The notes: generated from the sequence alone by a model not told the origin. A stretch of 64,000 nucleotides of DNA from Photobacterium damselae (GCF_003026815.1 NZ_PYOG01000021.1:19668-83667), one strand, 5' to 3'. Shown: positions 49,530 through 60,469, counted from the stretch's first letter. Translations and numbers: made by a program.

Positions 49530-50432
49530 ATGTCTAATATTCTTACTGCCATTAAAGCGTCGGAAAAAGAACGACAAAACCATGCCAATGCCTCTGTTAG
49601 TCCAATTATTCATCCGATGAAGACGATTAAAGAGCAACACAAAGCGAAAAACTCTTGGTTGGTTCCTCTGCTTATTGCTGTTGTGCCCGCTACGTGTGTT
49701 GTCGGGTACAAGTTGTATGCCCAGCAAAGTCATACAGTGACGGCTTCGGTATCACCAGCATCTTCGAGTACCTCTCATGAGGAGATATCAACACTTTCAG
49801 AAGTGGCTGTGGTTACAAAGCCTAAAAACGCGCCTGTAAGAGTCAATAAGGATATAGAATTTCTATCTTATCCAGTTTTGACAACTGAGCCGCTACCGCA
49901 AGGTAATAGTGATTACTATGCACCTCCAGCGGAAGTCTCCGCGCCAGCAGAGCCTGCGATGTATGCGGGTAATTATGGTGAAAGTGCTACGACAGATTAT
50001 GACTCTCACTCATCAGAGCCAGTTAAAACAGCACCACAAGATCCATATCAGTTAGATAATTTGGATTTTTCTGGGGTTGATCCTAAATTAGCACAGCAGT
50101 TGAAATCGGCTATTGCTGCTACAGATGGCCAGACTTTTAGTGATAAAGAGCTTGATAGAACTGGGGATGAACAAGTCAAGATCGCCAAGCATAAGGCTAT
50201 TCCTATTGCTGATTTGCCCGTTACTGTTCAAAACAAACTCCCTTCAATGAATTTTCAGCAGCATATTTATTCTTCTAAGCCACAAAATCGCTGGGTCAAA
50301 GTTAATGGCCAAGAACGGCATGAAGGGGATACGATCGCATCGGGTGTTGTGTTGAAGAAGATTGAGCAACGAGATGTTATCTTAGGTTTTGATGGTTATG
50401 ATATTGCAATGCCTTCGTTATCAGAATGGTAG
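49530..50432 (+). CDS. gspB: type II secretion accessory protein GspB (ExeB)
   Basis: GspB spans the inner membrane and partners GspA in secretin assembly. The 300-residue protein has a short cytoplasmic start (MSNILTAIKASEKERQNHAN), one helix (about 47-65, WLVPLLIAVVPATCVVG), a long low-complexity Pro/Ser/Ala-rich periplasmic linker, and a C-terminal T2SSB domain (about 225-300; LPVTVQNKLPSMNFQQHIYS, then GYDIAMPSLSEW). The ATG at 49530 begins 2 bp after the gspA stop; a GTG two codons upstream is an alternative. Confidence 0.92.
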   Translation: MSNILTAIKASEKERQNHANASVSPIIHPMKTIKEQHKAKNSWLVPLLIAVVPATCVVGYKLYAQQSHTVTASVSPASSSTSHEEISTLSEVAVVTKPKNAPVRVNKDIEFLSYPVLTTEPLPQGNSDYYAPPAEVSAPAEPAMYAGNYGESATTDYDSHSSEPVKTAPQDPYQLDNLDFSGVDPKLAQQLKSAIAATDGQTFSDKELDRTGDEQVKIAKHKAIPIADLPVTVQNKLPSMNFQQHIYSSKPQNRWVKVNGQERHEGDTIASGVVLKKIEQRDVILGFDGYDIAMPSLSEW

Positions 50433-50480
50433 TGATAACACTTGAATTGAAGTAAAGAAAAGCTCATTCTGGTAACAAAC

Positions 50481-50514
50481 AAAAAAGGCCGCAGTTCAGA
50501 TTGCGGCCTTTCAA
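50481..50514. terminator. terminator between gspB and the SH3-domain gene
   Basis: AAAGGCCGCA and TGCGGCCTTT form a perfect 10-bp stem with an 8-nt loop. A-run and T-rich flanks make it usable in both directions between convergent genes. Confidence 0.85.
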
Positions 50515-50538
50515 TTTATTTAATGTTTGTCTATTGGT

Positions 50539-51156
50539 TTATGCCCAGCCGTTATGACGCTTACGGCGGCGTGGGATAATATGAGGTAACACTAAACCAA
50601 GTAGTAAACCAACGCCTGCAACCATACCGCCATACATGAACCAACGCATTAGTAGGTCATCTTTTTGCGTATCAATTTTAGCTCGTAGTTCGCGGATTTC
50701 TGTTTGTGCTGTCGACAGTTGCTCATTGAGTTTACTGTTGCGATCTTCAAGCTCTGTGATCTGTTGGTTACGTTGATCTAACGTAGTTTTCATTCCAGCA
50801 TTACGGCTATCGTTTGAAGTGATAGATTCTGCCAGTTTTGTTTTAACTTCTGCTAACTCTTGCTCAAGAGCTGGAACGCGCTCTTTTAAGCCCATTTGAG
50901 TTGAGATAAAGTCGCTGTTTACCCAACCTGTACGGCCTTTGTCATCTTTAACACGGCTAAAGCCTGAGCTCTTATTGGTATCGAGTAATACCACTTTTGA
51001 ACCTGCATCAATACTGCCCATAATACGGTATTGATTACTTGGGCCTGTATGCATATAAGTAAACAGGTTATCTGAGATATAACGGGTCGCTTCTGCTTGT
51101 GCTGATGTGGTAACAACAGCGCAAACAAATAGCAGTAAACTAATTAGATGCTTCAC
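50539..51156 (-). CDS. TIGR04211-type SH3 domain membrane protein (YgiM-like)
   Basis: This 205-residue protein has a signal peptide (VKHLISLLLFVCAVVTTSAQ from a GTG start), a bacterial SH3 domain (about 25-90; YISDNLFTYMHTGPSNQYRI), a coiled coil (about 95-165), and a C-terminal membrane anchor followed by a basic tail (IIPRRRKRHNGWA). It matches the YgiM/TIGR04211 group, whose function is unknown but which is likely cell-envelope related. The GTG at 51156 follows AAGGA; the longer frame would put 23 polar residues before the signal peptide. In E. coli YgiM is next to cca, so the synteny is conserved. Confidence 0.9.
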   Translation of the reverse strand: MKHLISLLLFVCAVVTTSAQAEATRYISDNLFTYMHTGPSNQYRIMGSIDAGSKVVLLDTNKSSGFSRVKDDKGRTGWVNSDFISTQMGLKERVPALEQELAEVKTKLAESITSNDSRNAGMKTTLDQRNQQITELEDRNSKLNEQLSTAQTEIRELRAKIDTQKDDLLMRWFMYGGMVAGVGLLLGLVLPHIIPRRRKRHNGWA

Positions 51157-51258
51157 AATCTGAATCCTTGAGGGGGAGCCTTCATTCTGGGGTGACATAC
51201 TAAGAAGTTTGCGGGGCAGGTGCAAGTTAGGGATTGGTAAAACTGGTCAAAGAATCGC

Positions 51259-51286
51259 AAAAAAAAAGGGAGGCAAAGCCTCCCTT
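51259..51286 (-). terminator. rho-independent terminator of pit
   Basis: On the reverse strand AAGGGAGGC TTT GCCTCCCTT is followed by eight T. It lies 19 bp after the pit stop. Confidence 0.92.
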
Positions 51287-51304
51287 CAACAAAATCTTTC
51301 GCTA

Positions 51305-52573
51305 TTAGCCGAATACAGCTCGCATAACGTAGTAGAACACAACAGCAAGCAGAGCGCCTGCTGGCAGTGTTACAACCCATGATGCAACGATATTACGCAC
51401 AACACCAAGGTTAAGTGCTGCAATACCACGAGCAAAGCCTACACCTAATACTGCGCCAACAAGTGTTTGCGTAGTTGAAATAGGTAAACCTGTACCGGAT
51501 GCAAGAACAACAGTAGACGCAGTTGCTAGCTGAGCTGCAAAACCACGACTAGGTGTTAGTTCGGTAATGCCAGTACCTACGGTAGCCATTACTTTGTGAC
51601 CTAGAGTTGCTAGACCCACAACGATACCAATGCCGCCTAGAGGAAGAATCCACCATGCAATTTCAGCTTTATCAGCAATTTGGCCGCCATGTTGAACCGT
51701 TGATACGATTGCAGACAGAGGACCGATCGCATTTGCAACATCGTTAGAACCATGAGCAAATGCCATTGCACACGCTGTTACTACCATCAATACGCTAAAT
51801 ACACTTTCTACGCCAGCGTAGCCGTTAGAGCTCACTACGTTGTCGTTGTCTTTATATTTACGTTGAATGTAGAAGTAACCGAATACCATAACAAGCAGAG
51901 AAACGACTAGCGATGCTACCCAAGCTTCACCATTTGTTAGATGAAGACCTACGTGTTTCAGACCTTTCTTGATTGTTACCAGCGCAATGACCATCGCAGT
52001 GATAAACATATAAACAGGAACGAAACGCTTCGCATTGACTAGAGGCTTGTCAGTATCAAAAATCAGGCGTTGTGCACTGATAAAAATGAAATAGGCAAAA
52101 ATACCTGCAATCAGTGGGGTGATTAACCAGCTACCCACGATACCTTGGATTGAGTGCCAATCCACTGCATCGGTACCTACAGACACACAAGCGAAACCGA
52201 TGATAGCACCGATAATTGAGTGAGTAGTAGATACAGGCCAGCCCATATAAGAAGCAACCAACAGCCATGTACCTGCTGCAAGAAGAGCAGACATCATACC
52301 GTAAACAAGTATTTCTGGTTGGTGAGCATAGAGAGAAGTTTCGATCACACCCTTACGGATAGTATCGGTAACTTCACCACCTGCGAGGTAAGCACCTGCA
52401 AACTCAAAAATCATTGCAATGATGATAGCTTGCTTAACGGTAAGTGCTTTCGAACCTACAGAAGTACCCATAGCATTAGCAACGTCATTCGCGCCAATAC
52501 CGATTGCCATTAAAAGACCAAAGATAGCCGCCACTCCGATAATCAGAGAGCCGTAGTTAGCCAGGATTTCCAT
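51305..52573 (-). CDS. pit: inorganic phosphate transporter, PiT family
   Basis: Pit is a low-affinity phosphate/metal-phosphate symporter of the inner membrane. The 422-residue protein has about eleven helices and two PHO-4 motifs: GANDVANAMGTSVGSKALTV near the N-terminus and HGSNDVANAIGPLSAIV in the second half. A WPVSTTHSIIGAIIG and a GLPISTTQTLVGAVLG pair flank the inverted repeats. It lies 32 bp after the DUF47 gene and is co-transcribed with it. There is no pho box that I can identify. Confidence 0.95.
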   Translation of the reverse strand: MEILANYGSLIIGVAAIFGLLMAIGIGANDVANAMGTSVGSKALTVKQAIIIAMIFEFAGAYLAGGEVTDTIRKGVIETSLYAHQPEILVYGMMSALLAAGTWLLVASYMGWPVSTTHSIIGAIIGFACVSVGTDAVDWHSIQGIVGSWLITPLIAGIFAYFIFISAQRLIFDTDKPLVNAKRFVPVYMFITAMVIALVTIKKGLKHVGLHLTNGEAWVASLVVSLLVMVFGYFYIQRKYKDNDNVVSSNGYAGVESVFSVLMVVTACAMAFAHGSNDVANAIGPLSAIVSTVQHGGQIADKAEIAWWILPLGGIGIVVGLATLGHKVMATVGTGITELTPSRGFAAQLATASTVVLASGTGLPISTTQTLVGAVLGVGFARGIAALNLGVVRNIVASWVVTLPAGALLAVVFYYVMRAVFG

Positions 52574-52605
52574 TGTAAAACCTTGTTTTTGTTAAATTCT
52601 CGCTA

Positions 52606-53286
52606 TTAAGATCGCGATAGCATGATTTCTAGTCGTGAGCCGACACGTTGTGCCTGATCAGCGATACCGCCAACCCACTCGAGAATTTTGTATAGGAACA
52701 TGACATCCACCGGGCTGTGTTGGTCTTCGATGGACATAAGTTGTTGACGCAATTTAATCTGCATAGAATCGGTATCGTCTTCGATAACATCTAGCTGATT
52801 AATCATTTCAGCAACAAGCGTCACTTCCCTACCTTTGAATCCCGTTTCAAGCAGTTCGTCTAGCTCGTTAATAACACGACGAGCCTGATCCGCAGCGTCT
52901 AAACAACGGCGAACATAAGCAAGAAAGTCAGGATACATTATTTCAGGGATTTGTAGCTTACGGCCTAAGACTCGACCAGCGATATCTTTAGACAGGTTAG
53001 CTAACTTATCCTGTTGAGTTAACAGACCTAACATGTCAGTACGATCTACTGGCATAAATAGGCCACGAGGAAGTTTCAGACGGATCTCACGCTTCAACAC
53101 ATCCGCATCTTTTTCAAGCTGCGAGATTTGTTCACGTAAGGTCGTTGCCTGATCCCATTCTCCTGCATGACATGCTTCAAAGAATGGTACTAGCAAATCA
53201 CAACATTCATTGACGCGAGTCACGTGACGTTGCAGTGGTTTTATCGGGGACTTTGCAAATAACCCCATAATTGTATTTACTGGCAT
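52606..53286 (-). CDS. TIGR00153/DUF47 family protein (PhoU-like)
   Basis: This 226-residue all-helical protein belongs to DUF47, related to PhoU. It is nearly always encoded beside a Pit transporter and is proposed to gate or regulate it. The sequence begins MPVNTIMGLFAKSPIKPLQR; characteristic segments include FFEACHAGEWDQAT and RLKLPRGLFMPVDRTDML. It leads the DUF47-pit operon. An AGG box lies 10 nt before the chosen ATG; the second ATG (MGLF) lacks one. The mechanism of regulation is not established. Confidence 0.93.
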   Translation of the reverse strand: MPVNTIMGLFAKSPIKPLQRHVTRVNECCDLLVPFFEACHAGEWDQATTLREQISQLEKDADVLKREIRLKLPRGLFMPVDRTDMLGLLTQQDKLANLSKDIAGRVLGRKLQIPEIMYPDFLAYVRRCLDAADQARRVINELDELLETGFKGREVTLVAEMINQLDVIEDDTDSMQIKLRQQLMSIEDQHSPVDVMFLYKILEWVGGIADQAQRVGSRLEIMLSRS

Positions 53287-53470
53287 AGCCGATCAACCTA
53301 AAGAGAGCCCAACAAGGCTATTTCTTGAGCGATGGTCATTGAGGCGCGCATGTTAACGTATATATGAGTATAGTGGAACTAATTTCGATCAAGGTTTTGT
53401 CGATATTTCGGGCTTGCCCTATGAAGAAATAGCAAATATCCTTGGTTTGCCACTGTTTATAGGTATAACT

Positions 53471-54985
53471 ATGGAAACCGAGATAGAACTGAAGTTTTTT
53501 GTTTTTCCGGAGTTTTCAACTCAGCTATTAACCAAAATTTCTGAGATGAAAATTCTGCAACAAAGTAGCCGCTTATTAGGTAACGTTTACTTTGATACCC
53601 CTGATCAGCAATTGCGCCAACATGATATTGGTTTGCGCGTTCGTCGTTTTGATGATGTGTTTGTTCAGACGTTAAAAACTGCAGGAAGGGTTGTCGCAGG
53701 ACTTCATCAACGTCCTGAGTACAATGTCGAAATTACAGGTCAAGAACCTGATTTATCCCTTCATCCTCAAGATGCTTGGCCTGAAGGATTAGATATAGCG
53801 GCACTACAGCAGCAATTATGCCCTCTGTTCTCTACCGACTTTGAACGTCAGCAATGGCTTGTCGCTATGGCTGATGGTAGTCAAATAGAGGTGGCTTTTG
53901 ACCAAGGACAAGTGAGTGCTAATGGCAAAAGTGAGCCAATTTGTGAAGTTGAACTTGAACTAAAATCGGGCCAAACCGACGCTTTATTTACCTTAGCTCG
54001 TGAATTGTGTGCTCAAGGTGGAATGCGTTTAGGCAATCTAAGTAAAGCGGCTCGTGGTTATCGTTTAGCGACCGACTATACTGGCGACGAAGTTAAAGCC
54101 TTGGGTTTGGTTCCAGCTTCTAACAATGAGTCAGTAGAACAGGTTTTTGTTCGTTCTCTTGAACATGCATTAGAGCATTGGCTTTACCACGAACAAATCT
54201 ATGTTGAGCGCCAAGAGCAGGCCGCATTAATTCAGATTACGCAAGCTATCAGTTTGTTACGCCAAATTTTAGTGGTGTTTGGTAGCATGATCCCTCGTCG
54301 GGCAAGTGCCTTGCTACGTCAAGAATTGCAGTGGCTGGAAGGGGAGTTAGACTGGGTTGAAGAAGCTGAAAATATTCAAGACTTGCTCTCTGAACGAGGC
54401 TACCAGTTAAAGAAACTTAATGCTCGCAAGCAGATAATGCAATTACTGGAAGCTCGTTACGATGAACTGCCTGAACGTGATGATATGTTACGTTTACTGC
54501 AATCTGGACGTTACTGTGGTCTATTATTGAATTTAAGTAGCTGGATCTTAAGCCACGCTTGGCAGCCATTTTTAGATGATAAATCGCGGGAAAAATTAGC
54601 AAGTTCAGCTAAAACGTTCTCCGATGGTTTCTTAACTCGCTCATGGCAAGAGTTACAAGATGTTTTTCCCTTAGAACGTCAATTATCTCGTTTAGATTAT
54701 CTGGATCAGCAGCCACGTTTATTACGCAATCTAATGAGTGGGGTCTGTTTCGCTAACTTGTATGATGAAGAGCGTCGAAACAACTTCCGTCTACCTTGGT
54801 TAGATTTATTGCAAGGTGTTGAAGATCTTCGGGAGCTAGAACCTATTCGTCAGATTTGTCCTCAGTTTAGTGATGACGATCTGCAACAGATTGAAAAATG
54901 GTTAGAGCGCAAAGATGAATCGTTATTACACGCCATGGATCAGACCCGCCAGATGGGTATTGAGTTAACACCATACTGGCCGTAA
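53471..54985 (+). CDS. ygiF: inorganic triphosphatase with CYTH and CHAD domains
   Basis: The 504-residue protein has an N-terminal CYTH triphosphatase domain (METEIELKFFVFP, the ExExK signature at 4-8) with the tunnel motif VGLRVRRFDD and further conserved Arg/Lys/Glu strands to about 200. A C-terminal CHAD domain (about 215-500) contains regularly spaced His and Arg, and CHAD domains bind polyphosphate. E. coli YgiF hydrolyses tripolyphosphate. The ATG at 53471 begins the CYTH signature; the longer frame adds 19 unsupported residues. It precedes glnE in E. coli too; here a K+ channel gene lies between on the other strand. Confidence 0.93.
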   Translation: METEIELKFFVFPEFSTQLLTKISEMKILQQSSRLLGNVYFDTPDQQLRQHDIGLRVRRFDDVFVQTLKTAGRVVAGLHQRPEYNVEITGQEPDLSLHPQDAWPEGLDIAALQQQLCPLFSTDFERQQWLVAMADGSQIEVAFDQGQVSANGKSEPICEVELELKSGQTDALFTLARELCAQGGMRLGNLSKAARGYRLATDYTGDEVKALGLVPASNNESVEQVFVRSLEHALEHWLYHEQIYVERQEQAALIQITQAISLLRQILVVFGSMIPRRASALLRQELQWLEGELDWVEEAENIQDLLSERGYQLKKLNARKQIMQLLEARYDELPERDDMLRLLQSGRYCGLLLNLSSWILSHAWQPFLDDKSREKLASSAKTFSDGFLTRSWQELQDVFPLERQLSRLDYLDQQPRLLRNLMSGVCFANLYDEERRNNFRLPWLDLLQGVEDLRELEPIRQICPQFSDDDLQQIEKWLERKDESLLHAMDQTRQMGIELTPYWP

Positions 54986-55003
54986 ATTCTGCTTGAAAGT
55001 GCC

Positions 55004-55798
55004 TCAGAGATTATCTGGGGCATTTTTTTTATCACTTTCTTCCTGCTCGGCCATACGTTTTTCAATTCGTTCCAGTCGTTGTAATAGCGCTTGTTGATTG
55101 GCCAGCATTTGGCGCCATTCTTGCCGATGCTCTTTTTCTTGTTGTTCTTTTTGATGCTGCGGGTCGGTAATAATGGAGCTAACTAAACCCGAAATCATAC
55201 CAAATACACCCACACCACAAACAATCACCATAGTACCCAATACTTTACCTAACGTAGTTACTGGGTAGTGATCACCATAACCGACGGTTGAAATAGTCAC
55301 AATTACCCACCATAAGGCGTCACTAGCAGAATGAATATTGGCATTCGGGTCTTTTGCTTCAATCAATAAAATGAAAGATGATCCTATCGTAATAAGTACC
55401 GTTAACAGTAAGCAGATGGTGGCAATGGTGGCTTCACGGCGATTTTCTTGTAACTGTTGCATGATGTGTTTACTGGAGCGGAGTAGGCGTACCACTCGAA
55501 ACACTTGAACTAAACGAGCAAAACGGAAGGGCTCGATAACGGGTATACTCGCCATAAAATCAGGCCAGTGCCGTTTTAGATAATTTGTTTTCTCTTCACT
55601 GCGAATAAAGTCAGTTAACAATTGGCACCAAAACAGCAGACAAATGAAAGTATCAACGCCTAAAAAAATCAGGTAAACCGAGTCTTGTTTGGGAATAAAC
55701 AACATACTGGTGACCAGAGCTAATGAGATCAAAGACAGAACAAAGGCCATCAAGCTCATGGGATGAAGATCATGTTGATGCTGTGGTCGGTATTTCAT
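55004..55798 (-). CDS. voltage-gated-type potassium channel
   Basis: This 264-residue protein has six predicted helices. The fourth is basic (RFARLVQVFRVVRLLRSSKH, the S4-like sensor), and a pore loop has the K+ selectivity filter TVGYGDHYP. A C-terminal coiled-coil of about 60 residues (EQQEKEHRQEWRQMLANQQA region) probably assembles the tetramer. No RCK/TrkA-N domain is present. It is convergent with ygiF and divergent from glnE. Its physiological role and gating stimulus are unknown. Confidence 0.9.
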   Translation of the reverse strand: MKYRPQHQHDLHPMSLMAFVLSLISLALVTSMLFIPKQDSVYLIFLGVDTFICLLFWCQLLTDFIRSEEKTNYLKRHWPDFMASIPVIEPFRFARLVQVFRVVRLLRSSKHIMQQLQENRREATIATICLLLTVLITIGSSFILLIEAKDPNANIHSASDALWWVIVTISTVGYGDHYPVTTLGKVLGTMVIVCGVGVFGMISGLVSSIITDPQHQKEQQEKEHRQEWRQMLANQQALLQRLERIEKRMAEQEESDKKNAPDNL

Positions 55799-55975
55799 TG
55801 TAGGCCTTTCTTACTGAGCATGTGGGTCGGTCTTTACGATGCCTACTATGCCATATTTCTTTATCTGGCACTAAGTCACCGTTAACACTGTTATCTCTTT
55901 GCGTGTAAACACTGGTTGAGTGTTTTTTTTATTGCTAAGGTAGTGAGACTTATTTTGCGCTCAAGGATTGGTAAC

Positions 55976-58870
55976 ATGGCGTCGGTCTCTATCCCTTCAA
56001 TGACTTATCTTGAACAAGCTTGTGATAAAGCTTGGCAAACAATGGCTCAATCTCACCCTAAAGCTCTACAGTTATGGTCTGAAATAGAACAGGAGCAATT
56101 ACAAACGGTCGTGGGTTTAAGTGACTTCATTTTTCAATCCTTAAGCCGTAATGAAGGGTTGTTACATTGGGTTCATCAGCACAAAGATGACCAGAGTCGT
56201 AGTCAAGAGTATCGATCTCAGTTACAGCAACAACTGGCCCAAGCGCATAATGAGAATAATGTGATGAGAATTTTACGTCAGTTTCGTCGCCAAGAGATGG
56301 TGTGGATTGCTTGGCGTGATTTTACCCAGCAGACTCCTCTAGATGAGTGCCTTTCCCATTTATCTTTACTTGCCGAAGCCATGATTATGGAAGCGTATCA
56401 ATGGTTATATCAGCAATGTTGCCAAGAGTGGGGAACTCCCGTTAATGAACATGGTGAACCACAACCTATGCTGATCCTAGGTATGGGCAAATTGGGTGGC
56501 GGTGAGCTTAATTTCTCATCCGATATTGATCTAATCTTCACTTACCCTGAAAACGGGGAAACCCAAGGCGCTCGCCGAAGTATTGCTAATGCCCAGTTTT
56601 TTACTCGATTAGGCCAACGTCTGATTAAAGCGTTAGATCAGGTTACATTTGATGGTTTCTGTTACCGAGTTGATATGCGGTTGCGCCCTTTTGGTGAGAG
56701 TGGCCCTTTGGTAATGAGTTATGCCGCTTTAGAAGATTATTACCAAGAGCAAGGGCGAGATTGGGAACGCTATGCCATGATCAAAGCGCGAGTTATGGGT
56801 AAAGAGCGCTTTGAACAGTATCAAACGTTACGACAAATGCTGCGTCCTTTTGTGTTTCGTCGCTATATCGATTTTAGTGCGGTGCAATCTTTGCGTCGAA
56901 TGAAAGCAATGATTGGTAGTGAGGTTCGACGCCGAGGGTTGACCAACAATATTAAGTTAGGTGCAGGAGGGATTCGAGAAGTTGAGTTTATCGCCCAATC
57001 TTTCCAACTTATTCGAGGTGGACGAGAACCGAGTTTACGTGGTCGAGGCTTATTGGAAACACTTGCTGCGATTGAAGAACTTCATCTATTAGATAGTGAG
57101 GATTCACTTACCTTAAAAAATGGCTATGTTTTTTTACGTCGACTCGAAAATTTATTACAAGCAATTGATGATAAACAGACGCAAACCTTGCCAGATAAGC
57201 CGCTAGATCAAGAGCGATTGGCGTATGCGATGGGATATGAGTCATGGTCATTGTTGCAACAGGCTATCAGCGAACACATGGTTCGTATTCATCAAATCTT
57301 TGGTTTGCTCATTGGTGGTGAAGACGAACAAGAAACCGTAGATTGTGCTAGTGAATACCAAGAATTGTGGGCGATGGTGAAAAAGGAAGATGTTGTTCGA
57401 ACCATCTTAACAGAACTTGAGGCTCCTGAGGTCGATTCCCAAACATCGATTTTATCGTCAATGAAGCAAGAGCTCTCTAAACGAACCTTAGGCCCAAGAG
57501 GTCGAGAGGTACTGGCTAAGCTGATGCCAATGGTACTTAGCCATATTGTTACTCGACCTGATGCGGCGTCCGTATTATCTCGTATTACTAAGCTTATTGT
57601 TCGCATAGCAACACGCACGACTTATCTTGAACTATTAAGTGAGCATCATGGCGCATTAGAGCAGCTGGTTCGCTTATGTTCTGCGAGTCCAATGGTGGCA
57701 GAACAGTTAGCTCAATATCCTATTTTGCTAGATGAATTACTCGATCCACAACATCTGTACCATCCCACTCCAATTGATGGATACCAAGATGAATTACGTG
57801 AGTATCTCGCCCGTATTCCAGAAGAGGATATGGAGCAGCAGATGGAAGCCATTCGTCAATTTAAGCAGACTCAGCTATTAAGGATTGCAGCGGCTGATAT
57901 CGCTGGGGCACTGCCTGTTATGAAGGTTAGTGATCATCTGACGTATTTAGCTCAAGCGATTATTGGTGCTGTGGTTAATCAAGCTTGGTTCCAGATGAAA
58001 GAAAAGTATGGTGAGCCAACCCATTTACTGGAACGTGAAGGGCGAGGATTTGCGGTGGTAGCTTACGGTAAACTTGGCGGTATTGAGCTCGGTTATGGTT
58101 CGGATCTGGATCTGGTTTTTCTCCATGACTGTCCGAGTAATGTATACACCAATGGCAAGAAAGAGATCGATGGCCGTCAATTTTATCTTCGATTAGCGCA
58201 ACGTATTATTCATCTGTTTTCAACTCGTACCGCATCTGGCGTGTTGTATGAGGTCGATATGAGACTGCGACCATCAGGGGCTTCTGGGTTATTGGTTAGT
58301 ACCATTGATGCTTTTGCGCAATACCAGCAGCAAGAGGCGTGGACATGGGAGCATCAAGCATTAGTGCGAGCTCGAATGGTCTATGGGGACCCAGCGTTGC
58401 AGCAAGAATTTACTGCGATTCGGCAGCAGGTTTTAGCTCAAGAGCGAGATAAAGTAACCCTTCGTCACCAAGTGGTAGAAATGAGATTGAAGATGCGAGC
58501 TCATTTAGGCCATAAACAACCGGGTAAGTTTGGTTTAAAGCAAGATATCGGTGGTATTACGGATATCGAGTTTTTAGCTCAATATTTGGTATTAGCGTAT
58601 GCCAGTGAATATAAAGCGATTACGCGATGGTCTGATAATGTTCGTATTTTCGATATCCTGAGTCAATGTGATGTGATCTCTTATCCTCAAGGGCAACAAC
58701 TGACTCAAGCTTATTGTGAAATGCGAGATGCTATTCATCGTCTGAGCTTGCAAGAACAATCGGCTTATTGTGAGCCAACATTATTTGCCGAGCAGCGCCA
58801 ATGGGTTGAGCAAGCTTGGTCGCAATGGCTTGGCATTGAAATTGATACTGACTCTGTGGTTTTTAAGTAA
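55976..58870 (+). CDS. glnE: bifunctional glutamine synthetase adenylyltransferase/deadenylase
   Basis: GlnE adds or removes AMP on glutamine synthetase in response to PII and glutamine. The 964-residue protein has two nucleotidyltransferase domains: [20 protein letters not shown] (about 162-182, deadenylase) and [20 protein letters not shown] (about 700-720, adenylyltransferase). The linker and helical domains match the family, and E. coli GlnE is 946 residues. The ATG at 55976 follows AAGGA; an upstream frame to 55916 is rejected. It is followed by hldE, as in E. coli. Confidence 0.96.
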   Translation: MASVSIPSMTYLEQACDKAWQTMAQSHPKALQLWSEIEQEQLQTVVGLSDFIFQSLSRNEGLLHWVHQHKDDQSRSQEYRSQLQQQLAQAHNENNVMRILRQFRRQEMVWIAWRDFTQQTPLDECLSHLSLLAEAMIMEAYQWLYQQCCQEWGTPVNEHGEPQPMLILGMGKLGGGELNFSSDIDLIFTYPENGETQGARRSIANAQFFTRLGQRLIKALDQVTFDGFCYRVDMRLRPFGESGPLVMSYAALEDYYQEQGRDWERYAMIKARVMGKERFEQYQTLRQMLRPFVFRRYIDFSAVQSLRRMKAMIGSEVRRRGLTNNIKLGAGGIREVEFIAQSFQLIRGGREPSLRGRGLLETLAAIEELHLLDSEDSLTLKNGYVFLRRLENLLQAIDDKQTQTLPDKPLDQERLAYAMGYESWSLLQQAISEHMVRIHQIFGLLIGGEDEQETVDCASEYQELWAMVKKEDVVRTILTELEAPEVDSQTSILSSMKQELSKRTLGPRGREVLAKLMPMVLSHIVTRPDAASVLSRITKLIVRIATRTTYLELLSEHHGALEQLVRLCSASPMVAEQLAQYPILLDELLDPQHLYHPTPIDGYQDELREYLARIPEEDMEQQMEAIRQFKQTQLLRIAAADIAGALPVMKVSDHLTYLAQAIIGAVVNQAWFQMKEKYGEPTHLLEREGRGFAVVAYGKLGGIELGYGSDLDLVFLHDCPSNVYTNGKKEIDGRQFYLRLAQRIIHLFSTRTASGVLYEVDMRLRPSGASGLLVSTIDAFAQYQQQEAWTWEHQALVRARMVYGDPALQQEFTAIRQQVLAQERDKVTLRHQVVEMRLKMRAHLGHKQPGKFGLKQDIGGITDIEFLAQYLVLAYASEYKAITRWSDNVRIFDILSQCDVISYPQGQQLTQAYCEMRDAIHRLSLQEQSAYCEPTLFAEQRQWVEQAWSQWLGIEIDTDSVVFK

Positions 58871-58958
58871 AGTAAAAAGCGAAATTAACAGACGGTTAGT
58901 GAAAGAAAAAAAGGCTTTATGTTAGTATTTAGCTGTAATCATCATTGTGGAGAAAACC

Positions 58959-60392
58959 ATGAAATTGACGCTTCCTAATTACGAACAAGCTAATGTAGTA
59001 GTATTAGGCGATATTATGCTTGATCGTTATTGGTATGGACCTACGGGGCGTATTTCACCTGAAGCACCGGTTCCTATTGTAAAAGTGGACCAAATTGAAG
59101 ATCGTCCTGGCGGTGCCGCTAACGTTGCGATGAATATTGCTGCTTTAGGTGGTCAGGTTAATCTGATCGGTTTTACTGGTGCTGATGAGTCTGCACAGTT
59201 TTTAACGCAGAAACTGACTTCTCTTAACGTTGAATGCCAGTTTGCAGAAGTTGCTTCTCACCCAACGATTACTAAGTTGCGAGTCATGAGTCGTGGTCAA
59301 CAATTACTGCGTTTAGATTTTGAAGAGAGCTTTCACGGTGTTGAGCCAACGGCGTTACTAACCCATTTAGATCATGCGCTAGCGCAAGGCGTGAAAACGG
59401 TTATTTTCTCTGATTATGCGAAAGGTGCACTAGAGCATGTTCAGACTATGATTCAACGCGCTCGCCAGGCTGGTGTTGCAGTGTTGGTAGATCCTAAAGG
59501 GACGGATTTTGAACGTTATCGTGGTGCGACACTATTAACACCAAATTTATCTGAATTTGAAGCGGTAGTGGGTAAAACACAAAGTGATGATGAGTTGGTC
59601 ACTAAAGGCCTTGAGTTGATTGAACGATTTGAGCTAGAAGCTCTGTTAGTGACTCGTTCTGAACATGGCATGACACTGTTGCAGAAGGGGCAAGAGCCAC
59701 TGCACATGCCGACGCAAGCTCAAGAAGTTTATGATGTGACAGGCGCGGGTGATACCGTTATTTCTGTGCTGGCAGCCTCTCTATCAGCGGGTAAATCGTT
59801 GGCTGATTCTTGTAAATTAGCCAATGCTGCCGCTGGTGTTGTTGTTGGTAAACTTGGCACATCAACGTTATCTACGATTGAGCTAACCAATGCTATTCAC
59901 GGCAGCCAAGACAGTGGATTTGGTGTAGTAACAGAAAGCCAATTAAAAGCGGCTGTTGCTGCGGCTCGCGCTCGTGGTGAAAAAGTAGTGATGACCAATG
60001 GCTGCTTTGATATTTTGCACGCAGGCCATGTAGCTTACTTGAATGAAGCGGCAAAACTGGGTGATCGCTTAATCGTTGCGGTGAATTCAGATGCGTCAGT
60101 ACAAGCGTTAAAAGGCCCTGGACGCCCTGTGAATCCAGAAGATCGTCGTATGGCAGTACTCGCAGGTCTAGGTGCCGTTGATTGGGTTGTTCCTTTTAGT
60201 GAAGAGACTCCTCAGCGATTAATCAGTGAAGTTCTTCCAACGTTACTAGTTAAAGGTGGCGACTATAAGCCTGAAGAAATAGCAGGCGGAAAAGAAGTGA
60301 TTGCCGCTGGTGGCGAAGTGAAAGTCTTGAACTTTGAAGATGGTTGCTCAACCACGGAAATCATTAATGCCATTCGTGGTGGTCGAGGTTAA
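58959..60392 (+). CDS. hldE: bifunctional D-glycero-beta-D-manno-heptose-7-phosphate kinase/1-phosphate adenylyltransferase
   Basis: HldE makes ADP-heptose precursors for the lipopolysaccharide inner core. The 477-residue protein has an N-terminal ribokinase-like domain (about 1-315; [20 protein letters not shown], the ATP-site [14 protein letters not shown]). A C-terminal nucleotidyltransferase domain (about 343-475) opens with [17 protein letters not shown], the HxGH motif. The ATG at 58959 ([10 protein letters not shown]) follows GGAGAA; a GTG four codons earlier is rejected. It is 88 bp after glnE. Confidence 0.96.
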   Translation: MKLTLPNYEQANVVVLGDIMLDRYWYGPTGRISPEAPVPIVKVDQIEDRPGGAANVAMNIAALGGQVNLIGFTGADESAQFLTQKLTSLNVECQFAEVASHPTITKLRVMSRGQQLLRLDFEESFHGVEPTALLTHLDHALAQGVKTVIFSDYAKGALEHVQTMIQRARQAGVAVLVDPKGTDFERYRGATLLTPNLSEFEAVVGKTQSDDELVTKGLELIERFELEALLVTRSEHGMTLLQKGQEPLHMPTQAQEVYDVTGAGDTVISVLAASLSAGKSLADSCKLANAAAGVVVGKLGTSTLSTIELTNAIHGSQDSGFGVVTESQLKAAVAAARARGEKVVMTNGCFDILHAGHVAYLNEAAKLGDRLIVAVNSDASVQALKGPGRPVNPEDRRMAVLAGLGAVDWVVPFSEETPQRLISEVLPTLLVKGGDYKPEEIAGGKEVIAAGGEVKVLNFEDGCSTTEIINAIRGGRG

Positions 60393-60437
60393 GCTACAAT
60401 AGCTTAAGTTGCGATAAGTCACACTGATATGGAATAC

Positions 60438-60469
60438 AAAAATGCCACTTCAATGAAAGTGGCATTTTT
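60438..60469. terminator. terminator between hldE and tolC
   Basis: AAAAATGCCACTT pairs with AAGTGGCATTTTT across a short loop. It is symmetrical in A and T runs and serves the convergent hldE and tolC genes. Confidence 0.88.
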
